A stretch of 64,000 bases of DNA from contig BTPG01000005.1 in NCBI GenBank assembly GCA_036245525.1, positions 662,575 through 726,574 on the forward strand, read 5' to 3'. The position numbers were made by a program, and so were the translations under genes. This DNA is from Semisulcospira habei. Taxonomy: Eukaryota > Mollusca > Gastropoda > Semisulcospiridae. Positions within the stretch are counted from its first letter, which is position 1; each line of letters starts with the position of its first letter. Shown piece by piece: positions 1 to 10,045 of this stretch. The notes under the pieces are model-generated. The model ran no database searches, was not told the origin of the DNA, and was given only the letters and a program-made list of their open reading frames with translations.

Positions 1-390
1 TAATGTGTGCTAACCATCACTCATGCCTTAATTTTCCATCAAAATGTAGGTGACAATGACACATTCACACTGTTTCATAAGAGGAGACCTAGTGTTTCAT
101 ATTAGGCAAATGGTGCATAACATGAAACAATGTGTCACTGTTTTCAAACTGGAACTGCTTCTGCATCGATTCGAGTTTTGAAATTTGGCTTTGTCCTAAG
201 ATGCATCAATACAATCTCTATCAAACCCTGGTTTCGGATTGATTCTACCTTTCTTTGGACGGTCGCGCGAGACGTTTTTGCTTAAGTGTTTCATACATGG
301 GTCTCCTCCCCTACATTCTATTGAAGTGCTGAAACCTGTGTAGTGTGTTCGCTTAAAGACCAAAAGCCACAAACTGTCCAAAGAACAGGG
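1..390. other. Unassigned sequence
   Basis: No gene, RNA or repeat of this window's families could be recognised. A loose internal echo of GTTTCAT and TGTTTCAT words occurs near 70-130. The right part runs into a family A MITE remnant. Confidence 0.4.
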
Positions 391-504
391 ACACAAAGTG
401 GTGTCAGCAAGAGGCATAGATCCACATGATCCCCCGGAGTCGCGGGGGCTCATGAGGATCTGTGCCTCTTGTAGTGAGATCGCATTCGGCAGTGAAGGGG
501 TTAA
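391..504. mobile_element. Family A MITE, right part
   Basis: A hairpin at 410-472 pairs a GCAAGAGGCATAGATC-type arm with its complement around a CCCCCG/CGGGGG centre. The right terminal repeat GGCAGTGAAGGGG followed by TTAA ends at 504. The left terminal repeat could not be found, so the copy is probably broken on that side. Confidence 0.7.
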
Positions 505-659
505 ATCTCTACGCAGCCAGACCGGCCGAAACAAAAAACTGCTAATACGGTAAATGTGATTATTTTATGGCATCCCAGACGTGGCCATGTGTCGGCTGAC
601 AGACTAGACTAGGAACAGTCCGCATGAATCCGCTGTTATTTGTCACTACTATTACGTCA

Positions 660-847
660 ATGTCTGAAAAAAAAGGCAAGATTTTCATCCTATATCAATG
701 AAAATCTCGCTTTTCTCAAAAATGAAAAGCAAGAGGACATAAAGCTTGTTTATTTATTTGTTTATTATTTATTTGTTTATGTATTTATTTAGAAAACGAG
801 ATTTTCATTGTACACTGGATATCAACGAAATCTCGCTTTTCTCAAAA
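660..847. repeat. Pair of short repeats around an AT-rich spacer
   Basis: Two copies of a motif containing GAAATCTCGCTTTTCTCAAAA lie at about 690-722 and 820-847, and the related CGAGATTTTCAT word occurs between them at 796-808. The spacer is rich in TTTATT. This looks like a small inverted or duplicated repeat of unknown type. Confidence 0.5.
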
Positions 848-1114
848 CATGGAATACGCTGTACACATACCAAGGGGAATTACTCAGCGCTGGACATGCA
901 CACCGTTAGATTCCCTGCCCCCTCCTGTCAGGCACCCAATCCCTAAGGGATGTATATGATCGTCTTGTTCTTTACCTGTGTATTTTTCTGTGGGTTGGCG
1001 ATTGGGTGCCTGATAGGAGGGGGCAGGGGATCTAGCTGTGTGTATTGTTCCACTGAGTGCCGCTTGGTATGTGTAATGTTCTACCAGCGCTAGCCTCACC
1101 TATCTGGTTTATGT
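848..1114. mobile_element. Family I palindromic MITE, copy 1
   Basis: The left half reads ACCAAGGGGAATTACTCAGC then CCTGCCCC and GGCACCCAATC; the right half returns as GATTGGGTGCC, GGGGGCAGGGGATCTA and CCAGCGCTAGCC. Related copies sit at 50162-50725 and 52511-52818. No protein is encoded. Confidence 0.75.
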
Positions 1115-1317
1115 GTATGGACACGCTGGCTTTAGGCAAATCATTACAGCAATGTTGCTATAGCACGTGTGGTGGACAATTTGTATTTTAAGGTCGGTTA
1201 TCGAAATGTAGGACAGCTAGATGAAACATCCCATTTATCTCTCTCGTAGAGGCTAGCGCAGGATATAAGCTCACTTCACTTGTGCTATTCTCACTGCAGG
1301 GCTCAGTTTAATGAGCG

Positions 1318-1437
1318 AGATTAGTCCTGCGCCAGCCACTAAGCAAGGCGCTCCGCCATCGCGGGGTGAGTGTTGTGGCGCTATCGCGGAGCACCTTCCT
1401 TAGTGGCCGGCGCAGGACTAAGCTCACTCATGCAGCG
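1318..1437. mobile_element. Family M palindromic MITE, copy 1
   Basis: Inverted arms TTAGTCCTGCGCCAGCCACT and GTGGCCGGCGCAGGACTAA enclose a GC-rich loop. A second copy lies at 6865-6950. Short flanking words (GAGCGAGA, GCTCACTC) may belong to a longer terminal repeat. Confidence 0.7.
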
Positions 1438-1870
1438 TACATGCAGATCCTGACACCTGTACCGCTGGGCCCAACCTTCTCGCAAAGTCTTCAGTCTTGC
1501 ATGTGTCAACATTTTGATGCGGCCAAGATATACTTCCTTATTAATGTTACCCATTCCGACAACATGTAGCCCACAGGCGAAGTCACAGCACTTGTTGATA
1601 TGCCCTGTACACCGAGCAACACCCATCTGCCATTGCCAAAGATTCGCATGCGCTCCCACATCATGCAGGAGACTCAGTCATGCTGATCTGTGTGTCTCGC
1701 AGAGGGTTGGCGTCAGGCTTGTTGACCCCATTTATATCCGTGTTCCTCTTGTGAAGGAGGAGATCTCGGGGCGTTCGATGGGTGATGGACACGCCTGTAT
1801 GTGTGCAAATAATTATATTTACGTTCATGCAGAATCAATTATACGTATTTCAAGTCGCCCAAAAGTACCA
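1438..1870. other. Unassigned sequence
   Basis: Open frames here are short, lack recognisable domains and overlap each other on both strands. I see no repeat family either. Confidence 0.35.
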
Positions 1871-1873
1871 TGT

Positions 1874-1934
<61 letters not shown>

Positions 1935-1952
1935 TGTGTGGTGTGTGTGTGC
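1871..1952. repeat. (TG)n microsatellite
   Basis: Nearly pure TG dinucleotides with a few GAG and GGTG interruptions. Reading frames across it are artefacts of the repeat. Confidence 0.95.
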
Positions 1953-2035
1953 AAGCAGTCTTTTTTTCCCCCGCACATTTTTTTCCCCCCGACTGAAGAG
2001 CACAGATTGTACGCCATGACGCAGATTCAGCTCAG

Positions 2036-2100
2036 CGAGAGGATAGGTCATCAGCCCCTGAGACTGCAGGGGCCGATGAGGATCTATGCCTCTTGCAGAA
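2036..2100. mobile_element. Family A hairpin remnant
   Basis: CCCCTGAGACTGCAGGGG forms the apex and GATGAGGATCTATGCCTCTT the right arm. The matching left arm (CAAGAGGCATAGATCCTC) is missing, so only half a hairpin survives. Confidence 0.6.
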
Positions 2101-2194
2101 ATAAAGACCGGGTGAGTGTGCGGTTGTTTCTTTACGGCAGTAAGTAATTCGAATGTCACGAACGGCCAGATGTGAGATGATGACACAACAGGGA

Positions 2195-2276
2195 AGTAAT
2201 GGCAAGAGTTTTGTGCCTCTGACTCGGAGCGTCTATAGACGCTCCGAGTCAAGGGCACAAGACTCTTGCCATTACT
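2195..2276. repeat. 82-bp near-perfect palindrome
   Basis: AGTAATGGCAAGAG and CTCTTGCCATTACT close a hairpin whose inner arms are CTCGGAGCGTCTATAG and its complement. One arm differs by a base or two. It has MITE form but no second copy was seen in the window. Confidence 0.8.
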
Positions 2277-2414
2277 AATATATTTTCTCGCCCTGTGATA
2301 ATACGCAGTGTAATTGGGTTTGGGAGTAAAGGGTCCTAACTAGCCTTGAGGCATCTCTACAGTTTCAGACACATTCTAGTTGCATACCGTTACGTGTACG
2401 AGTATCTTGGACGT

Positions 2415-2440
2415 CGGGGGAGGGGGGGGGGGGGGGGGGC
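2415..2440. repeat. Poly-G run
   Basis: A run of G broken once by A at about 2422. Possible G-quadruplex former; assembly length is unreliable for such runs. Confidence 0.8.
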
Positions 2441-2608
2441 TACAACATGTATCTGCAAGGGAGGGGAATATTTTCAAATGTACGTCTGAAATAATTGCTG
2501 TTAACGATTCAAACTTATCTCCATCTGTACGAAACTGACTGCTGTGTTTCTGTGTTGTTTTCACGAAAGAATGATTTTTGGTGCGGTGTGATTTCCTTAC
2601 GAATCTTT

Positions 2609-2745
<137 letters not shown>

Positions 2746-3022
2746 TGTAACACGCATAAAAACGTACCGCCTTGCCCATCCATTTTGGGGCAGCCACTGT
2801 CTGGTGTCGTCTGCTTGTGATTTGCGTCTCTCAATCGTCTTCTTCGTAATGAATGTCAAAGTAAGGTGGAGCTGTCTTCAGAGTTCGATTTGCTGTTAAA
2901 GCCTACCTAGATATATCATGGCTTTATTTGTTCTTACATTTGCATTTGCTGTTCAAGCTGTACCAAGAGGGGAAAAAGCAAACCAACCTGAGTGCACTTA
3001 TATCGCGTACATTTCCGTTTTA

Positions 3023-3092
3023 TTAACCCCCTTGTGCACGAGTCCATCGGTACTGTAAACACTACCGGTGGCGGCATGCACAATAGGGTTAA
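3023..3092. mobile_element. Family E MITE, copy 1 (70 bp)
   Basis: TTAA at both ends with inverted termini TTAACCCCCTTGTGCA and TGCACAATAGGGTTAA. The centre CCATCGGTACTGTAAACACT folds on itself. A close relative is at 62672-62740. Its right TTAA is also the left TTAA of the next element. Confidence 0.8.
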
Positions 3093-3153
3093 CCCAATCG
3101 GCGGCCAGCCGCATCCGGATGCGGCTGGCCGCGAACTAAAATGGGTCAACCCT
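3089..3153. mobile_element. Family P MITE sharing a TTAA with family E
   Basis: TTAACCCAATCG opens and AATGGGTCAA closes the unit; the centre CGGCCAGCCGCATCCGGA is a near-perfect hairpin with its complement. A degenerate relative (ATGCGACTGGCCGCGAATGA) is at about 20219-20240. Confidence 0.7.
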
Positions 3154-3240
3154 TTGGCTGTCGGTCGCGCTTCCTTTATTCCTTCATTTACAGCCGCGGG
3201 TTCAACATAGTTTCATACTGTCGTAACCCCAATCCTGTAT
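3140..3240. mobile_element. Family B fragment
   Basis: CAACCCTTTGGCTGTCGGTC matches the left terminus of family B (see 7434-7531). No right terminus is visible, so this is a fragment abutting the family P unit. Confidence 0.5.
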
Positions 3241-3264
3241 TCCCATATTTCAGGAGGTTTCACC

Positions 3265-3425
3265 TAGCGACTATTTACCAGATGCCGGAGATGGATCGAC
3301 CATGTTAATTCAAGGGTAGTGCCAGATTAGTTTTGCGCCTTGGTCGAACCATTACCTGCTGTAGTGCGTCGGATTGTGTCAGTGGATAAAGTGGTTTTAT
3401 TCCCATTCGTATCCGCGACTAATCA
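3265..3425. mobile_element. Family C MITE remnant
   Basis: GAGATGGATCGACCATG and TTCAAGGGTAGTGCCAGATT are the left arm of family C; a CTGCTGTAGTGCGTCGG word follows. The right arm of the hairpin is deleted. Confidence 0.65.
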
Positions 3426-3504
3426 TTTTTCTTCTTGTTTTTTTTTTATTTTTTATTTTTTAGTGCGTTCGGTGCATTCGTTCGTTCCGTTGTGATAATT
3501 TTTA

Positions 3505-4799
3505 CTTGGTGTAACGCACGCAGACTTGCCCACAGTCGTACGCACAGACTCTCACGCAACAGACGCATACACCGCCACTGACTCAGACGGGCGCATTCAT
3601 GCGGTAAAACAAACACACGGGCTCCCTTTCTAAAGTGACTTTTATATACGAAAAAACGCTCACAACTATCAAGCTATATACACCACTCCTTTCCCCACAC
3701 CCAGCATCCACATCACATACACATCACACACTATCTCGGCCAGGCTAGGCTTTAGTTTCACACTGTCTCCAACCTGTTTGATGTTATTGCCTGGTTACGT
3801 TGGTCCTTCTCACGTCTAGGCGTGAAAGTCCTTCGTTGTACGCTTCTTCCTGCCGTCCTGTCTCTTTGGCACGGACGTCCTCGTACTCGTACTGTAGTGC
3901 AGTTCTCGCTTTGACTCGGGTGTCTCGGTCCCGGTCAGACTCACTCTGAGTGAAGAGCTGGAGGGGTGATGACCTCACGTTAGGTCTGGTGACTCGACGT
4001 CTCGGCGTCCCTCGCTCCCTCTTTACAAGCACTCTGAATACGACAACAAAAGTCCCAACGTAACACTTGCTAAACACACAACATATTGGATCAATGAGAA
4101 ACGTCACGTAACCTGGCTGATACAAATAACTCACACGTTCATTCACACACACACACACACACGTGCTTCATAAACTGTCTACTTCCGTAACATCCCCATA
4201 TCTCTGTCACTATCTTGAAACAGACTACAGCCTAGCACTCTTGCTATACACTACTCTATACACTGGAAAAGACTATGCTTAACCAACCACGTACTATCTT
4301 CATAGCTTAGACATACACACCTCACATTCCTTTAGTTATCTATCGCGGTAAACAACTGTATACAAAAACACCGGTTACTTCACTGAATTCTAAACCAACA
4401 TAACTAAACCAAACCGGTCAACACTATACAAGCAAATTACTCTTAGCAACGCATACTGTCTTTAACTAAGCAACTATCAATACTACATATATAGAAACAT
4501 ACCTGAATTCTAGGCTTCAGAGTCTTGGAATACGGGCTAGGTATCTCAAACGTATCTCAAACACATCCGTCCAAGCTGACGATAAGCCCCGTACTGACGA
4601 AACTAGACCTCTGACAGACACAGCTTTTGCCTAGAACTCACTAAACAGAACTCACCAAAACTCCGTGCTAACCATGGATTTCACGTGGAGCCTCATGCCA
4701 CCCGGACTATCGGCACAAACAAACCGTTAACAAAAACCGTACCGTACTAACCCTAATGTATGAGCACTATGCACGAGCATAGAGCTTCATCACACTTGG
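3505..4799. mobile_element. Solo LTR (family 1), copy 1, with 5-bp TSD
   Basis: The LTR spans 3510-4794 (1,285 bp), starts TGTAACGCACGC and ends CTTCATCACA, so it has the TG...CA form. The 5-bp word CTTGG flanks both sides at 3505-3509 and 4795-4799, as expected for an LTR retrotransposon insertion. A related copy with its own TSD is at 48057-49304. No internal coding region adjoins, so the element was probably reduced by recombination between its LTRs. The transcription direction is unclear. Gypsy and BEL/Pao elements both give TSDs of this size. Confidence 0.85.
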
Positions 4800-5184
4800 C
4801 TAGTTGGTTTTCGATCGTTTGTTTCGTTATTTGCACGCCTTCAAATTAAGTGTCTGTTTGCGTTTCTGCTCCCTGTCCACTGATCAGTTTGTACACGATT
4901 GTGAGCTTACACGATTTAAGTCCCTGACAGCAGCAGCGATCCTGTGGGGAAATAGTTACCATGGTAACCGTTTTTGCTCAATAGGAGCTGTCAGGGTACT
5001 CCGCGAACTCGTTTAGGCTCCCTCGACCTGCATCCATCTATCCATCCATCCATCCTTGGACCACTAATTAATTCGCCCACCCATTCATTAACCCATATCA
5101 TACTGAGGCTAAAAGCTTCAAATTTGTACACTGACATACATACGCAAGCTACATTATAGTTCTTACGGATAAGGATATAGATAG
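4800..5184. other. Unassigned sequence with a short CATC run
   Basis: No recognised element. A (CATC)n stretch is at about 5032-5054 and a GGTTACCATGGTAACC-type palindrome lies at about 4955-4970. Confidence 0.4.
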
Positions 5185-5268
5185 ACAATGGCTTTAGTTC
5201 AAGGATTGTGCCAGAATAGCTTGGCGCCTAGAGGCTCCAAGCTACTCTGTCACTACCCTTGAACTATT
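5185..5268. mobile_element. Family C hairpin
   Basis: TAGTTCAAGGATTGTGCCAG, AGCTTGGCGCC and their complements form the hairpin typical of family C. Outer terminal repeats are not clear. Confidence 0.75.
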
Positions 5269-5718
5269 TTAGTCAAACTTTTTTTACACACTGGTGTATT
5301 CGGAATGATAAGGGTTAAGACAAGGAATACACACAGACTATGGCGGCCGATCAAAAACGCATAGGGGGTTACCATCATCGCTTCATGACCACGAATCATG
5401 AATATCCAGAAAAAGACGTTACTAGTAAGGACTGGCAACATACGTTTTACGTTTTCACTGATCACGAAGAGAGTAGTTTGGCTTTCACGTGTCACGAAGA
5501 ACTCTTCTTTCACGGATCACGAGGAAGAACAAATTTCTATCACGAATCGCGAGAAGAGAAAAGATGCCAGTCATTCATCACGATTTTAGGCGGCATCCTC
5601 CCCCCCCCCCCCCCACCCGCCCCGCCCCCCTCATTCAACGATGTACATGTGTATAGATAACAACAAACGTATATGATTTACGATTGTTGTTTACGTTTTC
5701 ATCGTCATCATCATCTAG
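5269..5718. other. Unassigned sequence with degenerate 'ATCACGAA' repeats and a C-run
   Basis: Between about 5385 and 5585 the words TCATGAA, TCACGAAGA, TCACGGATCACG and TCACGAATCGCG recur at roughly 30-bp spacing, suggesting an old tandem repeat. A poly-C run is at 5599-5620. The 106-residue frame across it has no domain. Confidence 0.4.
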
Positions 5719-5938
5719 TGAAGTTTTGTTTAAAACGAACGACTCCGAACAACGAACAAGAAACAACTCTCCAAACATCTCCAAGAGGCATAGATCCTCA
5801 TGAGCCCTCCGGTCACATGAGGTTCTATGCCTCTTGCAGATGTTTTGAATATTATCACTTCTAACAGAAGCTGGTTATCCCCCGTGTTTTCGCTCTCGTT
5901 TGTGACTTGGAGTCGTGCGTCAAACAAAACCTCACTGT
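5719..5938. mobile_element. Family F palindromic MITE, diverged copy
   Basis: Left arm words GTTTAAAACGAACGACT and CCAAACATCTCCAAGAGGCA, apex near 5812, right arm CATGAGGTTCTATGCCTCTT, then TTTTCGCTCTCGTTTG and AAACAAAACCTCAC. It matches the better copy at 55697-55958 with many substitutions. Confidence 0.7.
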
Positions 5939-6168
5939 CATCGTTTTGGCCCTGGGCCCTGGCAAAGCCGCGGGGATTTTTATGGCTCTTCAATGAGTGA
6001 ATGTTATCATATTTATTGTTTTTCGGCTTTTTCATAGACCATCAACGCGCATCAGCGACCGGTAACTTAGTAATGAATTGCAAATGAAGATTAGCGGTAA
6101 TGTCCCTTTCACCACACTGGATGAAATTCTAGCCGGTAACTTAGTTTCGCTGAAAGGGTCAGCTTCGC

Positions 6169-6439
6169 TAGATGTAGGCGTGAATCCACTCAGTGAAAAT
6201 CTATCCAGCGTGATTCCACCCAGTGTGTATTTGTGCTGCCGCTATTTCGCCCTGATTGCAGTTGGGTGATTTTTGAGATTTTGACGATTCGTGCTGGGTG
6301 GATCTGCGTTGGGCAGATTTACATTGAGTAGATTTTTGTGTAAGTATGGGTGGAATTGCAGCAGCACAAATTTACACTGGGTGGAATCACCCTGGATCGA
6401 TTTTTATTGAGTAGATTTATGCCTACATCTGCACGCCTG
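6169..6439. mobile_element. Family N inverted-repeat MITE (about 270 bp)
   Basis: Left arm AGATGTAGGCGTGAATCCAC ... GTGATTCCACCCAGTGTG ... TTGTGCTGC; right arm GCAGCACAAATTTACACTGG ... CATAAATCTACTC counterpart ... GCCTACATCT. Arms are about 75 bp with mismatches. The loop carries further GGGTGGAT and GAGTAGATT words, as if built from the same motif. Confidence 0.7.
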
Positions 6440-6539
6440 GGTGTTTTTTTTACAAGGTATATGTGTGCATGACAGATTCATACTGAGTAGATTTACGCCT
6501 AAATGTAGCGAACTTGGCCCGTTTAGGGTCAGTGACGTA

Positions 6540-6690
6540 AGTCATCTAAGCGTGTAAAATGCAAAGAAGTACCCAACGGAGAAAGAAACACGCTTAGAAA
6601 AGACGGGTACAACACAATTTATTAATATTTCGGGTAAATACCCTTTGTCAAAATAGACAAACAGAGAAATCAGTCGCTACCTCCTTCAGT
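6540..6690. mobile_element. Family G element, one end
   Basis: AAGCGTGTAAAATGCA, ACGGAGAAAGAAACACGCTT and AATTTATTAATATTTCGGGT match the terminal region of family G (compare 21805-22045). Only one end is present here. Confidence 0.7.
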
Positions 6691-6864
6691 GACGCAAGTC
6701 GTGTTTGCTTACAGAACTTAAGATGAAACTCTACTCAGCACAGGGGAGGAAACCCACACTGGTTGTCTCCCTCGATTCGCTGCACAGATCAGGCAACAGG
6801 GATGCAACCAGTGTGACACAGACACTATCACGGGACCTGGGGTCAGTCGCATGTGTGATCTTTG

Positions 6865-6950
6865 TCCTGCGCCAGCCACTGAGCAAGGTGCTCCGCTATA
6901 GCCTAGCACCTTGCTTAGTGGCTGGGGCAGGTCTAAGCTCGCTCATGCAA
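6865..6950. mobile_element. Family M palindromic MITE, copy 2
   Basis: GTCCTGCGCCAGCCACTGAG and its near-complement GTGGCTGGGGCAGGTC enclose CTCCGCTATAGCCTAGCAC. A poly-C run follows at 6952-6967. Confidence 0.75.
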
Positions 6951-7278
6951 CCACCCCCCCCCCCCCCTACTCCTCGTGCTTTTGTTTCCTCGTGCTGCGA
7001 CTGAGTGTGCAGTTCACATTTCTTAAACTCTTCTTCTTTCTGTTTTGGTGGAGTACATTTCTGTGAGAGCAATGATACCAGCCCTCTTTGTGCTGTCGGT
7101 GTGGCCGATTTTTGTCGCCACGACCCCTGCAGGAATTCCACAATTTGATCTGTGCTGTGCTCGGATTTCGACCTGCGGAGTTCACAAGCCACAGATCAGC
7201 TTACTGACATCTTCAAGTTTGCTGATCCGATCCCTCTCAGTGAACTGGAGAATGTGGCTACTTTCAGTTCACCCCATG

Positions 7279-7372
7279 AATGCTACTGACGATGACGCCG
7301 CTTGGCGGATGAACTGACGCGTCGTTACGCGTCTTGTCCGCCGAACGGTATCGTCAGTAGCAGTCACGGATT
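7279..7372. repeat. Imperfect palindrome
   Basis: TGCTACTGACGATGACG pairs with CGGTATCGTCAGTAGCA, and CGCGTCGTTACGCG is the apex. A single arm-like word (TGCTGCTGACGATAACGTGC) occurs at about 21118. Confidence 0.7.
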
Positions 7373-7433
7373 AACGCCGTACCAAGAAGCCCGCCAAGTT
7401 AAAGCGGCCTTCTCTAGGCCAGGTTTTCAGTGC

Positions 7434-7531
7434 TTGACCCTTTGCGTGTCCGTCGGTAGCGGTTTTAGTCGCGATGATTCATGTTTAGGAATCATCGCGA
7501 CTAAACCTGCTACCGACACGCAAAGGGTTAA
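7434..7531. mobile_element. Family B foldback MITE, copy 1 (98 bp)
   Basis: TTGA...TTAA ends, termini GACCCTTTGCGTGTC and GACACGCAAAGGGTTAA. Almost the whole length is one hairpin (CGGTAGCGGTTTTAGTCGCG with its complement). CCCTTTGC next to a TTAA-type site resembles piggyBac termini (family knowledge). Relatives: 13473, 22830, 31365, 46628. Confidence 0.8.
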
Positions 7532-7700
7532 AAATCGCTAATGAAAAGGGGTTTCGACGTTTGTCCTGCCTTGGCTAAGAATTCTCAACCCATCTTTTCA
7601 CAAGCCACGTGAGTAGGCAGGTGTAACAGAGCTAAGGCTTCGTACTTGACCGTTTAACTGTGCGGCATCGAGGGACACTCCAGCGTGCGAAAGAGAAGAA

Positions 7701-8185
7701 GACCTCCAGACCAAAAAAGGTGACTGCCAAGCGTGTAAAATGCAGAGAAGAACCCCACGGAGAAAGAAACACGCTTAGAAATGACAGTTACCACACAGTT
7801 GATTGATATTTCGTTCATTAACCCATTACATCCTGATGCTGATTTTTTTCTTCTTATCGTCCTACGAAGGCTACGTTACAGACTAGGAGATAGATCAACC
7901 ATTTTAGTTCAAGGGTGGTGCCAGAATAGCTTGGCGCCTCAGGCGCCAAGCTGTTCTGGCACCACCCTTGAACTATCATAGTCAAATTTAAACTGAATTG
8001 TATGCTTGTTTGTTTGTCTATCTCCAAAATAAACAAACAAGTGTACAGTTCAGTGGCTACTTATCCTGTGAGTGAGAAATATTAATATTAATTAATTAAT
8101 TAACAGTATTACAGATTGTGTTGTAACTGTTATTTCTAAGCGTGTTTCTATCTCCGTTGGGCTCTTCTCAGAAGACAAAGAGCGG
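7701..8185. mobile_element. Family G MITE interrupted by a family C hairpin
   Basis: Left terminus AAAAAAGGTGACTGCCAAGC and AAGCGTGTAAAATGCAGA; right terminus TTTCTAAGCGTGTTTCTATC and CGTTGGGCTCTTCTC. The middle at 7880-7985 is a family C hairpin (CAAGGGTGGTGCCAGAATAG, TTGGCGCCTCAGGCGCCAA), so C landed inside G. Confidence 0.75.
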
Positions 8186-8272
8186 GGAAAAAAGCCTTTC
8201 TCTTATGACATTCAGACTTCAGAATTAAACAAACGCTAGCTCTGATGTGTAGCATAACAAATTCACAGATGA

Positions 8273-8613
8273 AAGGAAAAAAGAAAGTACAGGTTGAAAT
8301 CCCTTTAAATTAGATACACGGAACACGACGTTTCGGATCAAAGATCCTCCATCTGGGTGATATGGAAACAACGTAGAACAGAAAACAACATGCGATAGAA
8401 AGAAAACGTCATCCTGTATAGAGAAAATTCAGAATGACGTATATTAAAAAAAAAAAAAATGACGCAAATACACAAAACACGTAGCACAAAACATACATAC
8501 ATACATACATACATACATTCACGTCACTGCATACATTCGCATTTACTCGTGCTTGCTGCCGCTCACGTACATGCATACACATAGACACACACGCACACAT
8601 ACACACACACACA

Positions 8614-8655
<42 letters not shown>

Positions 8656-8690
8656 ATCACACACATACACACACTAATCAGTGCAACGGT
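8273..8690 (-). repeat. Penelope terminal copy, sense orientation
   Basis: Read on the minus strand it contains CACGAGTAAATGCGAATGTA, the hammerhead-like core at 8327-8357, and ends AAAGGGATTTCAACC. It lacks about 30 bp present at the outer end of the other copy. CA and CATA microsatellites lie at 8491-8520 and 8583-8655. Confidence 0.8.
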
Positions 8691-8865
8691 AGTAAAAAGT
8701 ATCAACCGCAGCATCAAGTATCAGCAGTGACTGAGGTCAAGTATCAGCAGTGACTGAGGTCAAGTCTGGCACCAACCACCCATCACTGAGCCCGAGCATA
8801 CATCCCTAGGGGCGAATGTTCAAGCCGCGCGGATGGTAAGCGCCAAGCCTGTCCGCGAAAAAGGA

Positions 8866-9610
8866 CTATGTCATTTTGCGGCAGATGAAGTTGGATGTAT
8901 TTTGCCAAAGGATGCTTATGCTGAAATGTGTGAGGCTATGAGGAGGTTCGTTGAAATGACGTCCAACCTGGTTGTTGTATCCGAGGCGGATCGAACGAAC
9001 ATGCTCCTCGCAGCGTTCGGGGAGTGTACGGTATGTCTCCCTCACATACAGCATCTTTGGGCAGTGAGAACATGAGATGACATAGACGATATCTGATGAC
9101 TGGCATGTAAATGATCGGTGGACAGTGAAAGATGACAGGGGTCCGGTGATGACAGGGGATGTGTTGATGTACGGGCATGCTTTGCAGTGTGGTTGCTGAC
9201 AAGGGTGTGTGCCAGGTGGTAAGGTGTTAGATGCGCGAAGTGAACTGTGAACAAGATGATCGCGTAGGTTTGTGTCGTGTTTGTAAGCTACCAGCGATGG
9301 CTCAGGAAATGTCTTTCAATACTGTGTCATTCTGAATGATGTGGAAGTTTCAGAGGAGAATGTTTTTGATGGGGATGTTGTGAGGATGATACGTGATACA
9401 CATGACCGGCCGGTCCTCTGCAGCACTGTGAGTTTTCTCCCTCAAAGCTTCACTTCTGCTTGTGGCCTCAGCTTTAGAACGAGCGGTGTTGACGATGTCT
9501 TGCGGGTATCCGTGGTGAGAGAAGAAAGTTGCCATGGTTTGGGTCTGTGTGGTGAAGTCGTCGTCGCAGATCCGACGGAGTCGCAGAAATTGGGAGAATG
9601 TGTTCTTACA
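8866..9610 (-). pseudogene. Penelope-like reverse transcriptase thumb remnant and GIY-YIG endonuclease
   Basis: Only the C-terminal part of the element's protein is left. From upstream to downstream the minus strand shows a segment with FLRLRRICDDDF and HHGYPQDIVNTA (the RT/thumb side of Penelope proteins), the word YHPHNIPI, then after a frame break near 9304 the cysteine/histidine linker HPCQQPHCKACPYI, the GIY-YIG half motifs VYVI (9077-9088) and LYV (9040-9051), and HVRSIRLG, ending at a TAG at 8866-8868. The residue after LYV is R where family members usually have G. The palm with its catalytic aspartates is absent. GIY-YIG endonucleases nick target DNA for Penelope retrotransposition (established). 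Clearly dead: frameshift, missing domains. Confidence 0.85.
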
Positions 9611-9614
9611 CTGA

Positions 9615-9616
<2 letters not shown>

Positions 9617-9697
<81 letters not shown>

Positions 9698-9700
9698 TGT
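9617..9700. repeat. (TG)n microsatellite
   Basis: TG dinucleotides with GGTG interruptions, at the inner edge of the inverted Penelope terminal copy, mirroring the CA tract in the other copy. Confidence 0.95.
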
Positions 9701-10045
9701 GTGGTGTGTGTATGTATGCATGTACGTGAGCGGCAGCAGGCACGAGTAAATGCGAATGTATGCAGTGACTGAATGTATGTAGACGTAAGTTTTGTGCTAC
9801 GTGTTTTGTGCGTGTGTATTTGCGTCATATATATATATAACGTCATAATGAATTTTCTCTATACAGGATGACGTCTTTTCTTTCTATCGTGTCAGTGTTC
9901 TTTACTGTTCTACGTTGTTTCCATATCACCCAGATGGAGGATCTTTGATCCGAAACGTCGTGTTCCGTGTATCTAATTTAAAGGGTTTTCAACCTCTATT
10001 TTCTGTTTTCCTTTCACATGAAACCCTTGCGGCTACAGTTTTACT
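9700..10045 (+). repeat. Penelope terminal copy, inverted orientation
   Basis: Contains TGTACGTGAGCGGCAGCAGG, CTATACAGGATGACGT, the hammerhead-like core at 9931-9959 and AAAGGGTTTTCAACCTC, ending CGGCTACAGTTTTACT. The same end sequence reappears in a small palindrome at 34635-34770. Confidence 0.8.
9925..9965 (+). ncRNA. Degenerate hammerhead ribozyme-like core
   Basis: CAGATGG (9931-9937), a 5-bp stem GGATC/GATCC with TTT loop, GAAAC (9952-9956) and GTC (9957-9959) follow the hammerhead order CUGANGA - stem II - GAAA with a GUH cleavage site next to it. Two positions of CUGANGA differ (A for U, G for the last A), so activity is doubtful. The same core is at 8327-8357 on the minus strand. 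Confidence 0.5.

Noticed and set aside
5340..5660. 106-codon frame with HEE/HESRE repeats
   Set aside because: It follows degenerate 30-bp repeats and runs into a poly-C tract; no family recognised and no evidence of coding.
8833..9075. Plus-strand 80-codon frame in the Penelope element
   Set aside because: It is antisense to the GIY-YIG coding sequence, which has recognisable motifs on the minus strand.
9341..9772. Plus-strand 143-codon frame
   Set aside because: Antisense to Penelope coding DNA and running into a (TG)n tract.
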